This document shows positions 8,879 through 17,828 of a DNA stretch of 64,000 nt, piece after piece. A program made the position numbers and the translations under genes. This DNA comes from Streptomyces lavendulae subsp. lavendulae (lineage in GTDB: Bacteria; Actinomycetota; Actinomycetes; Streptomycetales; Streptomycetaceae): contig NZ_CP024985.1 of assembly GCF_002803845.1 (NCBI RefSeq), positions 8,567,501 through 8,631,500 on the forward strand, read 5' to 3'. Every line of letters begins with the position of its first letter. Within the stretch, counting starts at the first letter, position 1. The notes under the pieces are model-generated. The model was not told the DNA's origin. It was given only the letters and a program-made list of their open reading frames with translations, and made no database searches.

Positions 8879-10030
8879 CTGAGGTTTTCAGGTTGTCGTC
8901 GGGTAGTGACGGTTGATGATCCCTGCGGTATGCCGGTGAGGTGAGGTATCCAGAGGGTGGGGGCCTGACTGCTGAGCGTCGGGCGTTTCGTGAGGGGATC
9001 CGGCTTCAGGCCGGCGAGCGGTTCGCGGCGGGTGAAGAGACCGCGGTGATCGCGAGGGACCTGCGGGTGAGTGCGCGGTCGGTGGAACGATGGCGCCGCG
9101 CCTGGCGCGACGGTGGCATGGCGGCCCTGCGCTCGACGGGTCCGGCGAACTCCCCAACCGTCACCGATGCCCAGTTCGCCGTGCTCGAGGAGGAACTCGG
9201 CAAGGGTCCGTCAGCGCATGGCATCGACGATGAACGCTGGACTCTGGTTCGGGTCCAGACGGTGATCCGCCGCCGACTGAGGCTGACCCTGTCGGTGGCG
9301 ACGGTGTGGCGGCTGCTGGAACGGCACGGCTGGTCGTGGCAGGCACCTGCCCGCAGAGCCCTCGAACGCGACGAGCACGCGGTAGAGCGGTGGAAGCAGG
9401 AGGTGTGGCCCCAGGTAAAAGGCTCGCGGCGGCGTATGGCAGCTGGATCGTCTTCGAGGACGAAGCCGGATTTTCCATGACGCCGCCCCGCGCCCGCACT
9501 TGGGGCCGGCGCGGAAACACCCCCGAAATCAGGGTGAGAGGCAGGCCCCGCCGTCGCACCTCGATTGCGGCCCTGTGCTGCTACAAACCCGGCGAAAGGA
9601 GCCGTCTCATCCACCGGCCCCGCACCCATCTCCTGCTCAAGGGCGCCCGCAGGAGCTTCTCCTGGAAGGACTACCGCGACCTGCTCGTTCGTGCCCACAT
9701 CCAGCTCGGCGGCCCAATCGTGGTGGTCTGTGACAATCTCAACACCCATCTGACCGCCGGGCTGAAGCAGTACGAGGCCGACCACGACTGGCTCACCACT
9801 GTCCGGTTGTCGCCCTATGCACCCGACCTGAACCCCGTCGAGGCCATCTGGTCACTCGTGCGCAGGGCCATGGCCAACACTGCCTTCGACGCACCCGATG
9901 ATCTCGACCACAAGCTCCGCCGTGAGTTTCGCAGGATCCAACTCCGGCCCCACCTGATCGACGGCTGCCTCACCGCCACCGGCCTGACCCTCACATCGCC
10001 AACCCCACCCTGCACACCTCCGTAACTCAG
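8879..10030 (+). mobile_element. IS630-family insertion sequence
   Basis: The left end begins CTGAGGTTTTCAGG just after a TA dinucleotide (8877-8878), the target duplicated by IS630/Tc1 elements. The right end is placed at CTCAG (10026-10030), whose reverse complement shares CTGAG and scattered bases with the left end. No TA follows the right end, so that boundary or the insertion history is uncertain. The element encodes one frameshifted transposase. About 195 bp of its left end recur inverted at 12412-12605. Confidence 0.75.
8941..10025 (+). CDS. IS630-family transposase, two overlapping frames joined by -1 frameshift
   Basis: The first frame (8941-9480) carries the HTH region (VIARDLRVSARSVERWRRAW) and a winged-helix segment. 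The second (entered near 9420) carries the DDE catalytic domain: WIVFEDEAGFSM with the first Asp, VVVCDNLNTH with the second, and LSPYAPDLNPVEAIW with the final Glu. The first frame runs through GTA AAA GGC at 9415-9423. A -1 slip on the AAAA run continues as R-L-A-A-A-Y-G-S-W-I-V-F in the second frame. Programmed -1 frameshifting is standard for this family, so the enzyme is probably functional. It catalyses TA-directed cut-and-paste transposition. Confidence 0.85.
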
Positions 10031-10252
10031 GGAAGGGCACCGACTGCTTCGCCGTATGAACCCGGGGCGAGTGCGAGGCTGCCCTCTGGGACAGCCGGGA
10101 TTGAGGCGGTCGCAGACCTGAAGCGTCGACAAGCGCGTACGGCTGGACTGGCGAAAGTGTCGGCGACTGCGGAGCGCGCCGGGTGTGCCGTGACGCCGGA
10201 GTGGGCCTCGCATGTCATCGTTTTGGCCCTGACGGCTTCGAAAGGGACGTGC

Positions 10253-10942
10253 ATGCTGACGCTGTCACTCGCGACCATCCTCGAAGAGGCCGCCTCGGAC
10301 AAGAACAAGCATCTTGAGGGCAACGTCAAAGACATCCAGGAGCTCCTGAAGCCGGAGAACCTTGCCGCGTTGCAGGAGGTCGCCAAGGTCTTCGCATTCC
10401 TGGCTTTCCACCCGGTGGCCGATACCGCGGTCGCCGACTACGTGCGGTCTGGCACGCTCGCCGACGACAGCGGACCGGACGTCCTCGCCTTGTTCACCCT
10501 CGATGAGCCCGCGCCGACCCCCGTGGCCGTCGACGACCGGTCCTTCTCCTCATGGCTTCACCTGGGAAAGGGTGTCCACCCGGCTTACCAGATGGTGCGC
10601 ACGCTCTTCGAAGGCACGTACGTTCCTCCCCTGCCCGGTGTGCTGTTCTTCCACCACGACTGGGCGAGCCACGCCGGCGCCGTATACGTGCCGTTGAACA
10701 CGGCCACGGAACAACACGAGGTACGCGTCCTCCTGCGCAAGGTCTTCGCCCTGGCCGCACACGAGGCCAACCCGACGGACGCCAAGGGAGCGCTGGACCG
10801 GCTCTGCGTTGCGTTGCTCAAAGAGCGCATCGAGTACGACAAGACGCGGGGAACATCGATGCAGGAGTGGCTGATCACCAGCTTCCGACTGGTTGCAGAG
10901 CACAGTGGGGACATCGTCAGTGTCGTGGGGTTGGCTCTGTGA
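10253..10942 (+). CDS. Unknown protein, first gene of a coupled two-gene module
   Basis: A 229-residue soluble protein I do not recognise. The N-terminus (ILEEAASDKNKHLEGNVKDI) is charged and helical. The centre has an aromatic stretch YVPPLPGVLFFHHDWASHAG, and the C-terminus is alpha-helical (DKTRGTSMQEWLITSFRLVAEH). I used ATG 10253; the frame is open upstream to 10157 but that part is Arg/Ala-rich and shadow-like. The stop overlaps the next gene's GTG by 4 bp, so the two products are made together and may interact. The pair lies between inverted IS630 ends, suggesting mobilisation as a cassette. Confidence 0.7.
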   Translation: MLTLSLATILEEAASDKNKHLEGNVKDIQELLKPENLAALQEVAKVFAFLAFHPVADTAVADYVRSGTLADDSGPDVLALFTLDEPAPTPVAVDDRSFSSWLHLGKGVHPAYQMVRTLFEGTYVPPLPGVLFFHHDWASHAGAVYVPLNTATEQHEVRVLLRKVFALAAHEANPTDAKGALDRLCVALLKERIEYDKTRGTSMQEWLITSFRLVAEHSGDIVSVVGLAL

Positions 10943-12327
10943 ACGTCACCAGGCTCCTGACGGCCGACCTAGCAGGCGAGGCCGAACCGCTGCTGGATCT
11001 GGTGAACGCCTACTTCCAGGAGGCAATGCTCTTCGGGCGGATGTGCCGGACCGACGAGTGGGACTTCGACGGCGGTAAGCAGCATTCCCGTGTGCGGTAT
11101 TACTGCGAGGCCCGTGAGATTCCCTTCCTCAAGGTCACAGCGGTCTTGGAAGACACTATCGGTCTGCAGTTCACGGACGCCGCAGCACAGATTCCTTACC
11201 GCCATGTCGGCGCGACCTGGCCGCCTGGATGCCCGTTGGCCGGTCACGTCACCGTACCCTCCAAGCTGTCACCCTTCACCTGGCTGAGTACATTCCTCGT
11301 TCACTGGAATCTGGTTCCGGACGACGACTCCGCCCGGGAGGGCGAGTACTTTCGCGTGCTCCGGTCCACCCTTTGGATCTGCCACGAATCCGGGCTGCGC
11401 GCCGCTGTGGACTATGTGGCCGACCTGGTGGAGACCGGGCAGGTGGCGAGCGTGTTCTCCGCGATCATGGTGGTCGCCCAACTGATCATCGTCAGCGCGC
11501 GCACCAACTCCCCTCAGGAACTAGTGGCCTCTCTCATGGAGGGAAGGCTGCCGAGGAAGCCGGGCGAATGGCTGGTCTTCTATCCCACTCTGGAGAATGC
11601 CGAGCCTGTCCGCCTCACGGCGGACGGACGCGCGGCTGTTGAGTCGCTCGTCGTACGTGGCTGGAGCCAGGTCGAGAAGACACGCGCAGCGAGCAGTCTC
11701 GACGAGTGGCTGTCCTCTGTGGCCGCGTTGCAGGGATTGCTTACGCTGGTCATGCACAGCGTGGCGATGGCTGTGGCGAACCCGTCCACTGCTTTGCGTG
11801 CGGTTGTGTCCCAGTTCGAGGAGATGTCAGCGGACATCTCTGCTGCCACGGTCGACATGGAGGTCGGCCTTGAGGGCAACGCTGGCCTCCCACAGTTCCT
11901 CAGCTACCAACGCGACCTCGAGAAGCGTTTCCTGAACCGAGGAGATACGTCCGGACGGAGATTCCGGCGGGAGCGGCTCCTACTTCCCCTACCCATCTAC
12001 GGATCCTCCGACAAACTTCCACCAGACTGGGGCGAACCCAGCTGGCGGATCGCACTCCCCTGGAAGTCATGCCACAGCTTCGTCGACGAACTACTTGCTG
12101 GGCCGGACCCAGCAGGCCCCCTTCCGCGGGGCAGCTGGGCCCGGCCACTGAAGGGCGATGCCCTACGGCAGGCGCTCACCCTCCATCCGGAGCATCCCCC
12201 GTATTGGAAAGCACTCGCGCAGGAACTGCGTTCGGTCGGCCGCCCGCGCGCCGCCAAGGCCGCCCTTCTTGTGTCCAAGCGAATGTCCCAGCGCACCGTC
12301 GAACAGGGCTGGGAGCCACGCTCATAG
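10939..12327 (+). CDS. Unknown protein, second gene of a coupled two-gene module
   Basis: A 462-residue protein without a recognised domain. The start is GTG 10939, coupled to the previous stop. It contains aromatic, beta-like stretches (RVRYYCEAREIPFLKVTAVL), hydrophobic helices near residues 170-190 (FSAIMVVAQLIIVSA) and 265-290 (GLLTLVMHSVAMAVA), and a C-terminal Pro-rich region followed by a helical repeat-like end (ALTLHPEHPPYWKALAQEL). The hydrophobic helices could be membrane-associated or the core of a helical fold. It ends 85 bp before the inverted IS630 end fragment. A paired conflict or defence module is possible from context only. Confidence 0.7.
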   Translation: MNVTRLLTADLAGEAEPLLDLVNAYFQEAMLFGRMCRTDEWDFDGGKQHSRVRYYCEAREIPFLKVTAVLEDTIGLQFTDAAAQIPYRHVGATWPPGCPLAGHVTVPSKLSPFTWLSTFLVHWNLVPDDDSAREGEYFRVLRSTLWICHESGLRAAVDYVADLVETGQVASVFSAIMVVAQLIIVSARTNSPQELVASLMEGRLPRKPGEWLVFYPTLENAEPVRLTADGRAAVESLVVRGWSQVEKTRAASSLDEWLSSVAALQGLLTLVMHSVAMAVANPSTALRAVVSQFEEMSADISAATVDMEVGLEGNAGLPQFLSYQRDLEKRFLNRGDTSGRRFRRERLLLPLPIYGSSDKLPPDWGEPSWRIALPWKSCHSFVDELLAGPDPAGPLPRGSWARPLKGDALRQALTLHPEHPPYWKALAQELRSVGRPRAAKAALLVSKRMSQRTVEQGWEPRS

Positions 12328-12411
12328 GAAGCAGCCTGTGCGGCTGTCTCCCCGGCTGTCCGATCCTGGTGCTACTCGTCATCCAGTGGGTCCTCGGCCA
12401 TGAGCCGTGAC

Positions 12412-12605
12412 ACTCACCCGCAGGTCCCTCGCGATCACCGCGGTCTTCTCACCCGCCGCGAACCGCTCGCCGGCCTGAAGCCGGATCCCCTCACGAAACG
12501 TCCGACGCTCAGCAGTCAGGCCCCCACCCTCTGGATACCTCACCTCACCGGCATACCGCAGGGATCATCAACCGTCACTACCCGACGACAACCTGAAAAC
12601 CTCAG
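12412..12605 (-). mobile_element. Truncated inverted copy of the IS630 left end
   Basis: The reverse complement of this stretch matches 8879-9075 over about 195 bp with only a few differences, including the CTGAGGTTTTCAGG terminus, which again abuts a TA (12606-12607). It encodes only the first ~45 residues of the transposase, down to the LRVS of the HTH. The copy is therefore a second, deleted insertion in the opposite orientation, and with the full element it brackets 10031-12411. Confidence 0.85.
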
Positions 12606-12686
12606 TAACGCGGATGTCCTCACCTGGCCGAATCAGTTCATCGAGAGCGCCCTCTCCGTAGCCCGCCAGATCCTCGGGAGCCAGCC

Positions 12687-13034
12687 ATGACCCAGCGGCC
12701 CGCCCCGCGCGCCGTCGACACAAGCGGCTGCACCGCCCGCCGAGCGAGCATCACCCACCTCCTCGACCGAGCCGGCCGCAGCGTCCTCAGCGTGAGCGAG
12801 GCCGAACTGCGCGTCGCCGAGCAGCGCGCCGGAGGTAACCGCCCCGGGCCGGGCAGCGTTACGGCGTCTCCATGCCCCACGGCGCCGGCCAGGTGTCGGG
12901 CCCACCGCCCCGCCATTCGATCATCGGCGACGTGGCGATTGCGGCGCTGCGGTCAGTCCAGCACCCCGAGCGCGGTATCGGGCCGACAGTGGGTGCAGGC
13001 CTCGATGCCCTCGGCGAGTGCCCGCCGGGCCTGA
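12687..13034 (+). CDS. Short protein of integrative-element type, probably degraded
   Basis: ATG 12687 overlaps the stop of a frame that emerges from the IS junction (ending SVARQILGSQP), so it was once the second gene of an operon. The start TQRPAPRAVDTSGCTARRAS and THLLDRAGRSVLSVSEAEL recall small proteins of Streptomyces phages and integrative plasmids. After about residue 55 the sequence becomes Ser/Arg/Pro-rich and shadow-like, indicating a frameshift. No function can be given. Confidence 0.3.
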   Translation: MTQRPAPRAVDTSGCTARRASITHLLDRAGRSVLSVSEAELRVAEQRAGGNRPGPGSVTASPCPTAPARCRAHRPAIRSSATWRLRRCGQSSTPSAVSGRQWVQASMPSASARRA

Positions 13035-13288
13035 TCCGCAGAGGCAGGCCTGCAGCGGGTCCGGGTGTCCCAGCAGCCGCCGACGTGCACGCGGACCTGG
13101 GGCCTGCCGGTACCGATGCCGCCTTCGATGAGCCAGTCCGGGGCAGGCGGCGGGGGGCGCCGGGCTTCCTCCAGGGCGAGGCGCTGCTCTTCTTCGGCGG
13201 TTCACCCGCGGGTCCGCTCCAGGTCGCGTAGCTGCACTTTCTCTAGGAACTGGAGCAGCTCAAGACGCGCAGCGGATAGATCGGACAC
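12953..13288 (-). pseudogene. DUF6233-family gene interrupted by an in-frame TGA
   Basis: From GTG 13288 the frame reads SDLSAARLELLQFLEKVQLR and meets TGA at 13202-13204. It continues in the same frame as EEEQRLALEEARRPPPAPDW, IEGGIGTGRPQVRVHVGGCW and ACTHCRPDTALGVLD before TGA at 12953-12955. The order (Arg/Glu-rich helix, W-IE-GIG-GRPPV-VHVGGC, ACTHCRPDT-LG-L) is that of DUF6233, a small protein common in Streptomyces integrative elements. One nonsense change separates it from an intact gene. Confidence 0.7.
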
Positions 13289-13604
13289 ATGTTCGAGTCT
13301 ATCTCTCCAGCCCTCTCTACAACCAACCGAGCCAACCAGACGGCGGCCGCGCCAGCCACGCAGGTCAGGCGGGCGGCTCCGGGCTCCACACGGTGGGACC
13401 GCGGCCCTTCCACTCCATCCAGGGCGGCCACGAGTCCGGATCGGGCCGGCCCGCCCGGCGCACGAACTCGATGGCATCGTCGGGCCCGAGGACCGCCTGG
13501 GCGCGCTTTGGTGGTGTTTCGCCAGCTCAATCGGCTGTCGACCTGCGGTTGCCGCACCAGGATGCGCGCGGAATCATGTTTATCGGGGGTCTTACTCGGG
13601 GGGC

Positions 13605-13919
13605 ATGACTGTGACTATCTCGGATGATGGAAAGCGTGTCGCCATGCCCGATGTGACAGAAAATAAAGACGCGTGTCCATTCTGCAAGCGCTACCCGGAA
13701 CGAGGCGGCCTGAGCGGCCTCGCCGAGCATCTCCAGAAAGACTGCACGTCACTCACCCGGGACAGCGAAGACAATTCCCCTCCCGTCCTGTTTGGTGGGT
13801 GTGCCCTAATTGCTGTCGCTTTGGCGCCTGGAGGCGGCGGGTTCGGCGTATACGTATTCGTAGGCCAGGACGCCGACGGCAACTGTCTCTACGCATACGC
13901 CGGCTCGCCGCCGGGCTGA
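13605..13919 (+). CDS. Small protein with a Cys zinc-finger-like N-terminus
   Basis: 104 residues from ATG 13605, preceded by a G-rich stretch that could act as a ribosome-binding site. The N-terminal half has CPFCKRYPERGGLSGLAEHL followed by QKDC, a spacing compatible with a C2HC zinc site. From about residue 65 (FGGCALIAVALAPGGG) the character changes, while an overlapping +1 frame has VWWVCPNCCRFG, so a frameshift near 13795 may have replaced the C-terminus. Function is unknown; it lies among integrative-element-type small genes. Confidence 0.5.
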   Translation: MTVTISDDGKRVAMPDVTENKDACPFCKRYPERGGLSGLAEHLQKDCTSLTRDSEDNSPPVLFGGCALIAVALAPGGGGFGVYVFVGQDADGNCLYAYAGSPPG

Positions 13920-13949
13920 TTGAACTTGGTGCGCTCCCTGGCCCCGCCG

Positions 13950-14113
13950 GTGACCGAACCGATCACCCGCGGCGAGTACGCGCTCCGGCTCCGCGCCGCC
14001 ATCCGGGAGGCGTCATGATCGAGGACGCCGACGCTACCGCCGCCGAACTCCTCGCCCGCGCTGCCGAGGACTACCGCGCCGCGGCACCCGCCCGCGAGGC
14101 CACAGTGACCTAA
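13950..14113 (+). pseudogene. Small integrative-element gene split by a frame change
   Basis: GTG 13950 starts TEPITRGEYALRLRAAIREAS and stops at 14019-14021. An ATG overlapping that stop begins MIEDADATAAELLARAAEDY and ends at 14111-14113. Together they look like one ~55-residue protein of a Streptomyces mobile-element family, broken by a single shift, or two coupled mini-genes. No function can be given. Confidence 0.35.
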
Positions 14114-14395
14114 ACCTTCGCCGAGACCTACCTTGCCGCCCGCGCTTACCGCGTCGGCCAACGGGCCCTTGTGCTGGCCCTCGCCGCCGGACCCGCCGCA
14201 ACCAACGAGGCCACCAGAGCTGGCCGCGCTGCCGTCTTCTGGCCCCGGACGATCAGCGAATGGCCAGTCGCGACGGACTGCCGACCTCCTGAGGGAGGGC
14301 GGGGCTGTCGTCTCTGGGCGCCTGCGCCCGCCTTCTGGAGCGGGTGCGCGGCCGGACTACAGGGCTCGTCGCTCGGCTGGGGTGGCCTGGCCGGG

Positions 14396-15598
14396 TCAAC
14401 GGCGACGGCGCTTGACGAGCACCGTGATGCCGAGGCCCATGCTCACGGCGGCGACGGCTCCGAGTGCCGGCCACTTCCAGGGGATTGTCCCGGATTCCGC
14501 AGCCGCGGATTCGGCCCGGCGTGGTGCCGTAGCTGTTTGTGCAGCGCTGGGGGCGGGGGCCTTCACGGGAGCTGGGCTGGCCAGGGGGTCAATGTCAGGG
14601 GCGCCTGGGTTTCCCTCGTGATCGAGTAGCACCTTGCGGGGGCGGACGACTCCGTAGCCGATCTTGTCGGTGCGCTTGGAGCCGTCGAGGGGGGCGCCGG
14701 CGGTCTGGATGAGAACTCGGGCCACCTGGTTTGCGGTCCAGTCAGGGTGAGCAGACCAGATGAGCGCGGCTGAGGCGGAGGCCAGAGCGGTGGCGTACGA
14801 GGTTCCTCCGTCTCCCTCACACCAGCCGGTGTTGTTGGTGCAGCGCTTCACGACTGTGTTGCCGACGGAGGAAACGTCCGTGTCAGGCCCGTAGGAGGAG
14901 AACCCCATGGGGGCAGCGTCGTCGTCGACGGCCCCCACACCGATGACTCCAGGCAAGGCAGCGATGGGGTTGTTCAAGTTGTGAGCCTCCTCCGCTTCAT
15001 TTCCCATGGCCGTGAAGATAAGTACACCCTTGCTCTGGGCGTACTCGACAGCCGGCCTGACCAGCTTCATGTCCGGCCCTTCCCAAACACCGAGGGACAG
15101 GTTGATGATCTTGGCTCCGTGGTCGGCCGCGTACCGAAGCCCCTTGGCCATTTCCCCGCCTACGGCAAAGGCCATGGGTGTGCCGATGCTGGTGCGGATC
15201 GGCAGGACCTTGGCGCCGGGAGCCAGGCCCTGCGGGCCGCCTGCCGAGCCGTCGCCGACGATCGCTGCGGTCATCGTGGTTCCGTGCCCGACGAAATCCT
15301 CGTGCGGCGGGTAGGAATGATCCGGTTACTCGAAAGGCGGTTCCATGAACGAAATGCCTGGAAGGACTCTCCCTTCCAGCCCTGGAACGTCTTTGACGCC
15401 GCTGTCGATGACGGCCACCGTGACGCCGCTGCCGTCCGCGACCTTCCACATCTCGCGGGCCTTCATCTTCGTGAGATAGCCCCGCGGGTCAGTATCGGCG
15501 GCCGCTGGCAGCACCGTGCCCGCGCTGACCGCCCACGCCGCGACGATCACGCCCACCGCCCACCGCCACGACCCATGCCGACGTATGGTGCCCTGCAA
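14396..15598 (-). pseudogene. Mycosin-like subtilisin serine protease with one in-frame stop
   Basis: Read from TTG 15598 (GGGGG seven bases upstream), this is a complete S8 protease gene of ~400 codons apart from TAA at 15326-15328. The N-terminus has a hydrophobic signal segment ending VLPAAADTD. Catalytic Asp is in VAVIDSGV, His in DFVGHGTTM, Ser in GGTSYATALAS, and oxyanion Asn in FTAMGNEAEE. A C-terminal anchor (WPALGAVAAVSMGLGITVLV followed by KRRRR) completes a mycosin-type layout, the membrane protease tied to type VII secretion. The stop follows GISFMEPPFE and the same frame resumes PDHSYPPHEDFVGHG, so a single substitution, or an error, breaks it. No ESX genes are nearby. Confidence 0.8.
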
Positions 15599-16064
15599 TT
15601 TCTGCCCCCTTTTGTGTCCATGCGCTGCAATCTCGCACGGACCCACCCCATCACACTGTCCGTCCAGGACAGCACCTGACCTTCCGTGAACTCCGGCACA
15701 GACAGAAGCAGAAGGGGCTACCGGGCCGAGCCTCAGACATTCTTCCGGACGGCCTGCGGGGCTTACCCCTCGGCGTTCGAAAGTGCGGCCATCCCCTCCG
15801 TCTGGAGGAGGTGGCCGCGTTTTCGTACCGTCCGGCGCTGGGCGGTCCAGGCGGCCGTGGAACTGGCCGTCGAAGCAGGGCAGATGGCGGTGGACGCGTG
15901 GGCGCCGCAGTGGTCGGGCGCGGCATGAGCCCTGAGCAAGGCCGTGTGCCTTGCCGCGCACCGCCGCAAGCACCGGAGCCACCGCCCCACAGCTCCTGGT
16001 GCTGCGGAAGGTGATCCCCCGGACCATGTTGCCCTTGGCGACATCCAGCGGCGGTACGGGCGGT
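15599..16064. other. Gene-free stretch
   Basis: Upstream of the mycosin-like gene there is no frame with recognisable protein character. Open frames exist on both strands, but they are Arg/Pro/Ala-rich and look like shadows of high-GC sequence. The promoter of the protease probably lies in 15600-15720. I see no repeat or hairpin of note. Confidence 0.4.
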
Positions 16065-16550
16065 TCAGCACCCGTACTCGGCGAGCACTGCCTGGGTCGC
16101 CTTGTCAAGCGGGCGCAGCGGATGGGTGCTGCCGTCCTCGGCTGGGCCCAGGCGCAGCGTCGCCCCGCCGGCCACCGGGGTGACGGTCAGGACACCGTCG
16201 TCGGCCGTGGCCTGAACGGTGTCGTGCCGGTAGGGGCTGGCGGCGAGGCATCCGTTCGCGTACTCCCGGTCATGGCGGTCATATGGGCCGGCGAAGTAGT
16301 AGTCGGCCACAGGTGCTTGCCCATGCCACACTGCGAACGCCATCAAGCCAGAGAGGAGCCCGGGCACTACAGCCTGAGGGCCGGGTGCGGTGATCAGCTT
16401 TGGTCCGTGCCGGACGACCAGACCGATACCGGTGCAGGCGATGAGGCCGGCTGCACGAACACCAGAATGAAAGTTCTTCGTCGGCCTGCACCATCGCAAC
16501 GGCCCGGCACCCGCCCCCTGCACAGCGCGGAGGACGACGGGGACCGCCAC
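16065..16550 (-). CDS. Hypothetical protein, possibly membrane-associated
   Basis: A 161-residue frame. The first half holds two modest hydrophobic stretches (AAGLIACTGIGLVV and AVVPGLLSGLMAFAVW), followed by an acidic, beta-rich part (ADYYFAGPYDRHDREYANGC, then GVLTVTPVAGGATLRLGP) ending DKATQAVLAEYGC. The amino-acid balance of the second half suggests a real gene rather than a shadow. The start is uncertain; ATG 16550 overlaps the region where the neighbouring integrase-like gene has lost its N-terminus, so this gene may itself be a junction product. Function is unknown. Confidence 0.45.
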   Translation of the reverse strand: MAVPVVLRAVQGAGAGPLRWCRPTKNFHSGVRAAGLIACTGIGLVVRHGPKLITAPGPQAVVPGLLSGLMAFAVWHGQAPVADYYFAGPYDRHDREYANGCLAASPYRHDTVQATADDGVLTVTPVAGGATLRLGPAEDGSTHPLRPLDKATQAVLAEYGC

Positions 16551-16747
16551 GCAAGCCGCCGCCCGCGCCGGCCTGGCGGCCCAGTGCCGACTGGAGTCAG
16601 CTGCCGCTGTTCGAGCAAATCCCGCGTGATTACAGCCGCCTCGACCCGACAGCCGTCGACCTGGCCAGCCCGTGGCTGGCCTGGGCGAAGTACCTCGCCC
16701 ACCAGATCGCCGAGGCGCGGGGATGGGGGCGCAACATCCGCTTTGCC

Positions 16748-17785
16748 GTGAACCGCGGCCTGGCCCTGGTCCTCACCGAGCACGTCGAGGGCGATGTCAT
16801 CCGTCACAGCGAGATCTTCACCCCGCTCCGGGCCCGCGACCTGCCAGTCGGGCATACCGTCACGGTCCTGGAGGAGATGGGGATCTTCCTGGACGACAAA
16901 GAGCCCTCCTTCGAGAACTGGCTCACCGAGCGCCTGGAAGGACTTTCGCCAGGCATCAGCGCGGAGGCCGAGCGCTGGACCCGGACCCTCCGCGACGGTG
17001 GCCCCCGCAGCCTGCCCCGGCGGCAAGGCACGGTTTGGCTCTACCTCAACCATGTCCGCCCAGCACTTCTGGAGTGGTCGAACCGCTACGACCACCTGCG
17101 AGAAGTCACTCGCGACGATGTCCTCGCTCACACCAGAACGCTGCATGGCCACCATCGCAGCGACCAGCTCGTCGCCCTTCGCTCACTGTTCGCCTGGGCC
17201 AAACGGGCAGGTCTCATCTTCCGCAACCCCACGAGCCGGATCAAGGTCGGTCAGTACGAGTACGGCGTGCTTCAACCGCTCCTCCCCGCCCAGATTGGCC
17301 GGTCCGTCGCGGCAGCCACCACCCCAGCGGCACGGCTCATCCTCGCTCTCTCCGCGGTTCACGCCGCCAGGGTGGCTCAGATCGGCACCCTCATGCTCGA
17401 CGACCTCGACATCGGCAACTGCCGAATGACAATCGCAGGACGAGCACGCCCGCTCGACGACCTCACCCTGAAACTGCTGCTGGACTGGCTGGAGCACAGG
17501 CGCAGCCGGTGGCCCAACACGGCGAACCTCCATTTACTGATCAACAACCAGACCGCCACGAAGACTGGCCGTGCCAGTAACCACTGGATCAGCACCGCGA
17601 TGCGCGGGCAGGGCGCGACGCTGGAGCGTCTCCGCGTCGACCGGCAACTCGAAGAGGCCCTCACCCACGGGCCCGATCCGCTCCACCTCGCCCAGGTGTT
17701 CGGGCTGGATGAGAAGACCGCAATGCGTTATGCAGACTCCGCGCGGGCGCTGCTGGAGCAAGCTGCCGAGCAGAAGCACCAGTGA
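16748..17785 (+). CDS. Tyrosine-recombinase-like integrase, 5' end uncertain
   Basis: A 345-residue protein of an actinobacterial phage-integrase-like family. A SAM-like core-binding region (VWLYLNHVRPALLEWSNRYD, then LVALRSLFAWAKRAGLIFRN) is followed by a C-terminal region with RLILALSAVHAARVAQIGTL, the position of the first catalytic Arg, and FGLDEKTAMRYADSARALLE, where family members place the final active-site helix. A clear catalytic Tyr context is not evident, so activity is uncertain. Coding character extends in frame upstream of GTG 16748 to about 16590 (DWSQLPLFEQIPRDYSRLD), so the true start or a lost N-terminus lies upstream. It probably belongs to a linear-plasmid or integrative-element backbone. 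Confidence 0.65.
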   Translation: MNRGLALVLTEHVEGDVIRHSEIFTPLRARDLPVGHTVTVLEEMGIFLDDKEPSFENWLTERLEGLSPGISAEAERWTRTLRDGGPRSLPRRQGTVWLYLNHVRPALLEWSNRYDHLREVTRDDVLAHTRTLHGHHRSDQLVALRSLFAWAKRAGLIFRNPTSRIKVGQYEYGVLQPLLPAQIGRSVAAATTPAARLILALSAVHAARVAQIGTLMLDDLDIGNCRMTIAGRARPLDDLTLKLLLDWLEHRRSRWPNTANLHLLINNQTATKTGRASNHWISTAMRGQGATLERLRVDRQLEEALTHGPDPLHLAQVFGLDEKTAMRYADSARALLEQAAEQKHQ

Positions 17786-17828
17786 AACCTGTTCGACCGG
17801 GACCCGAGATTGAAGCGAACATGGGCGG

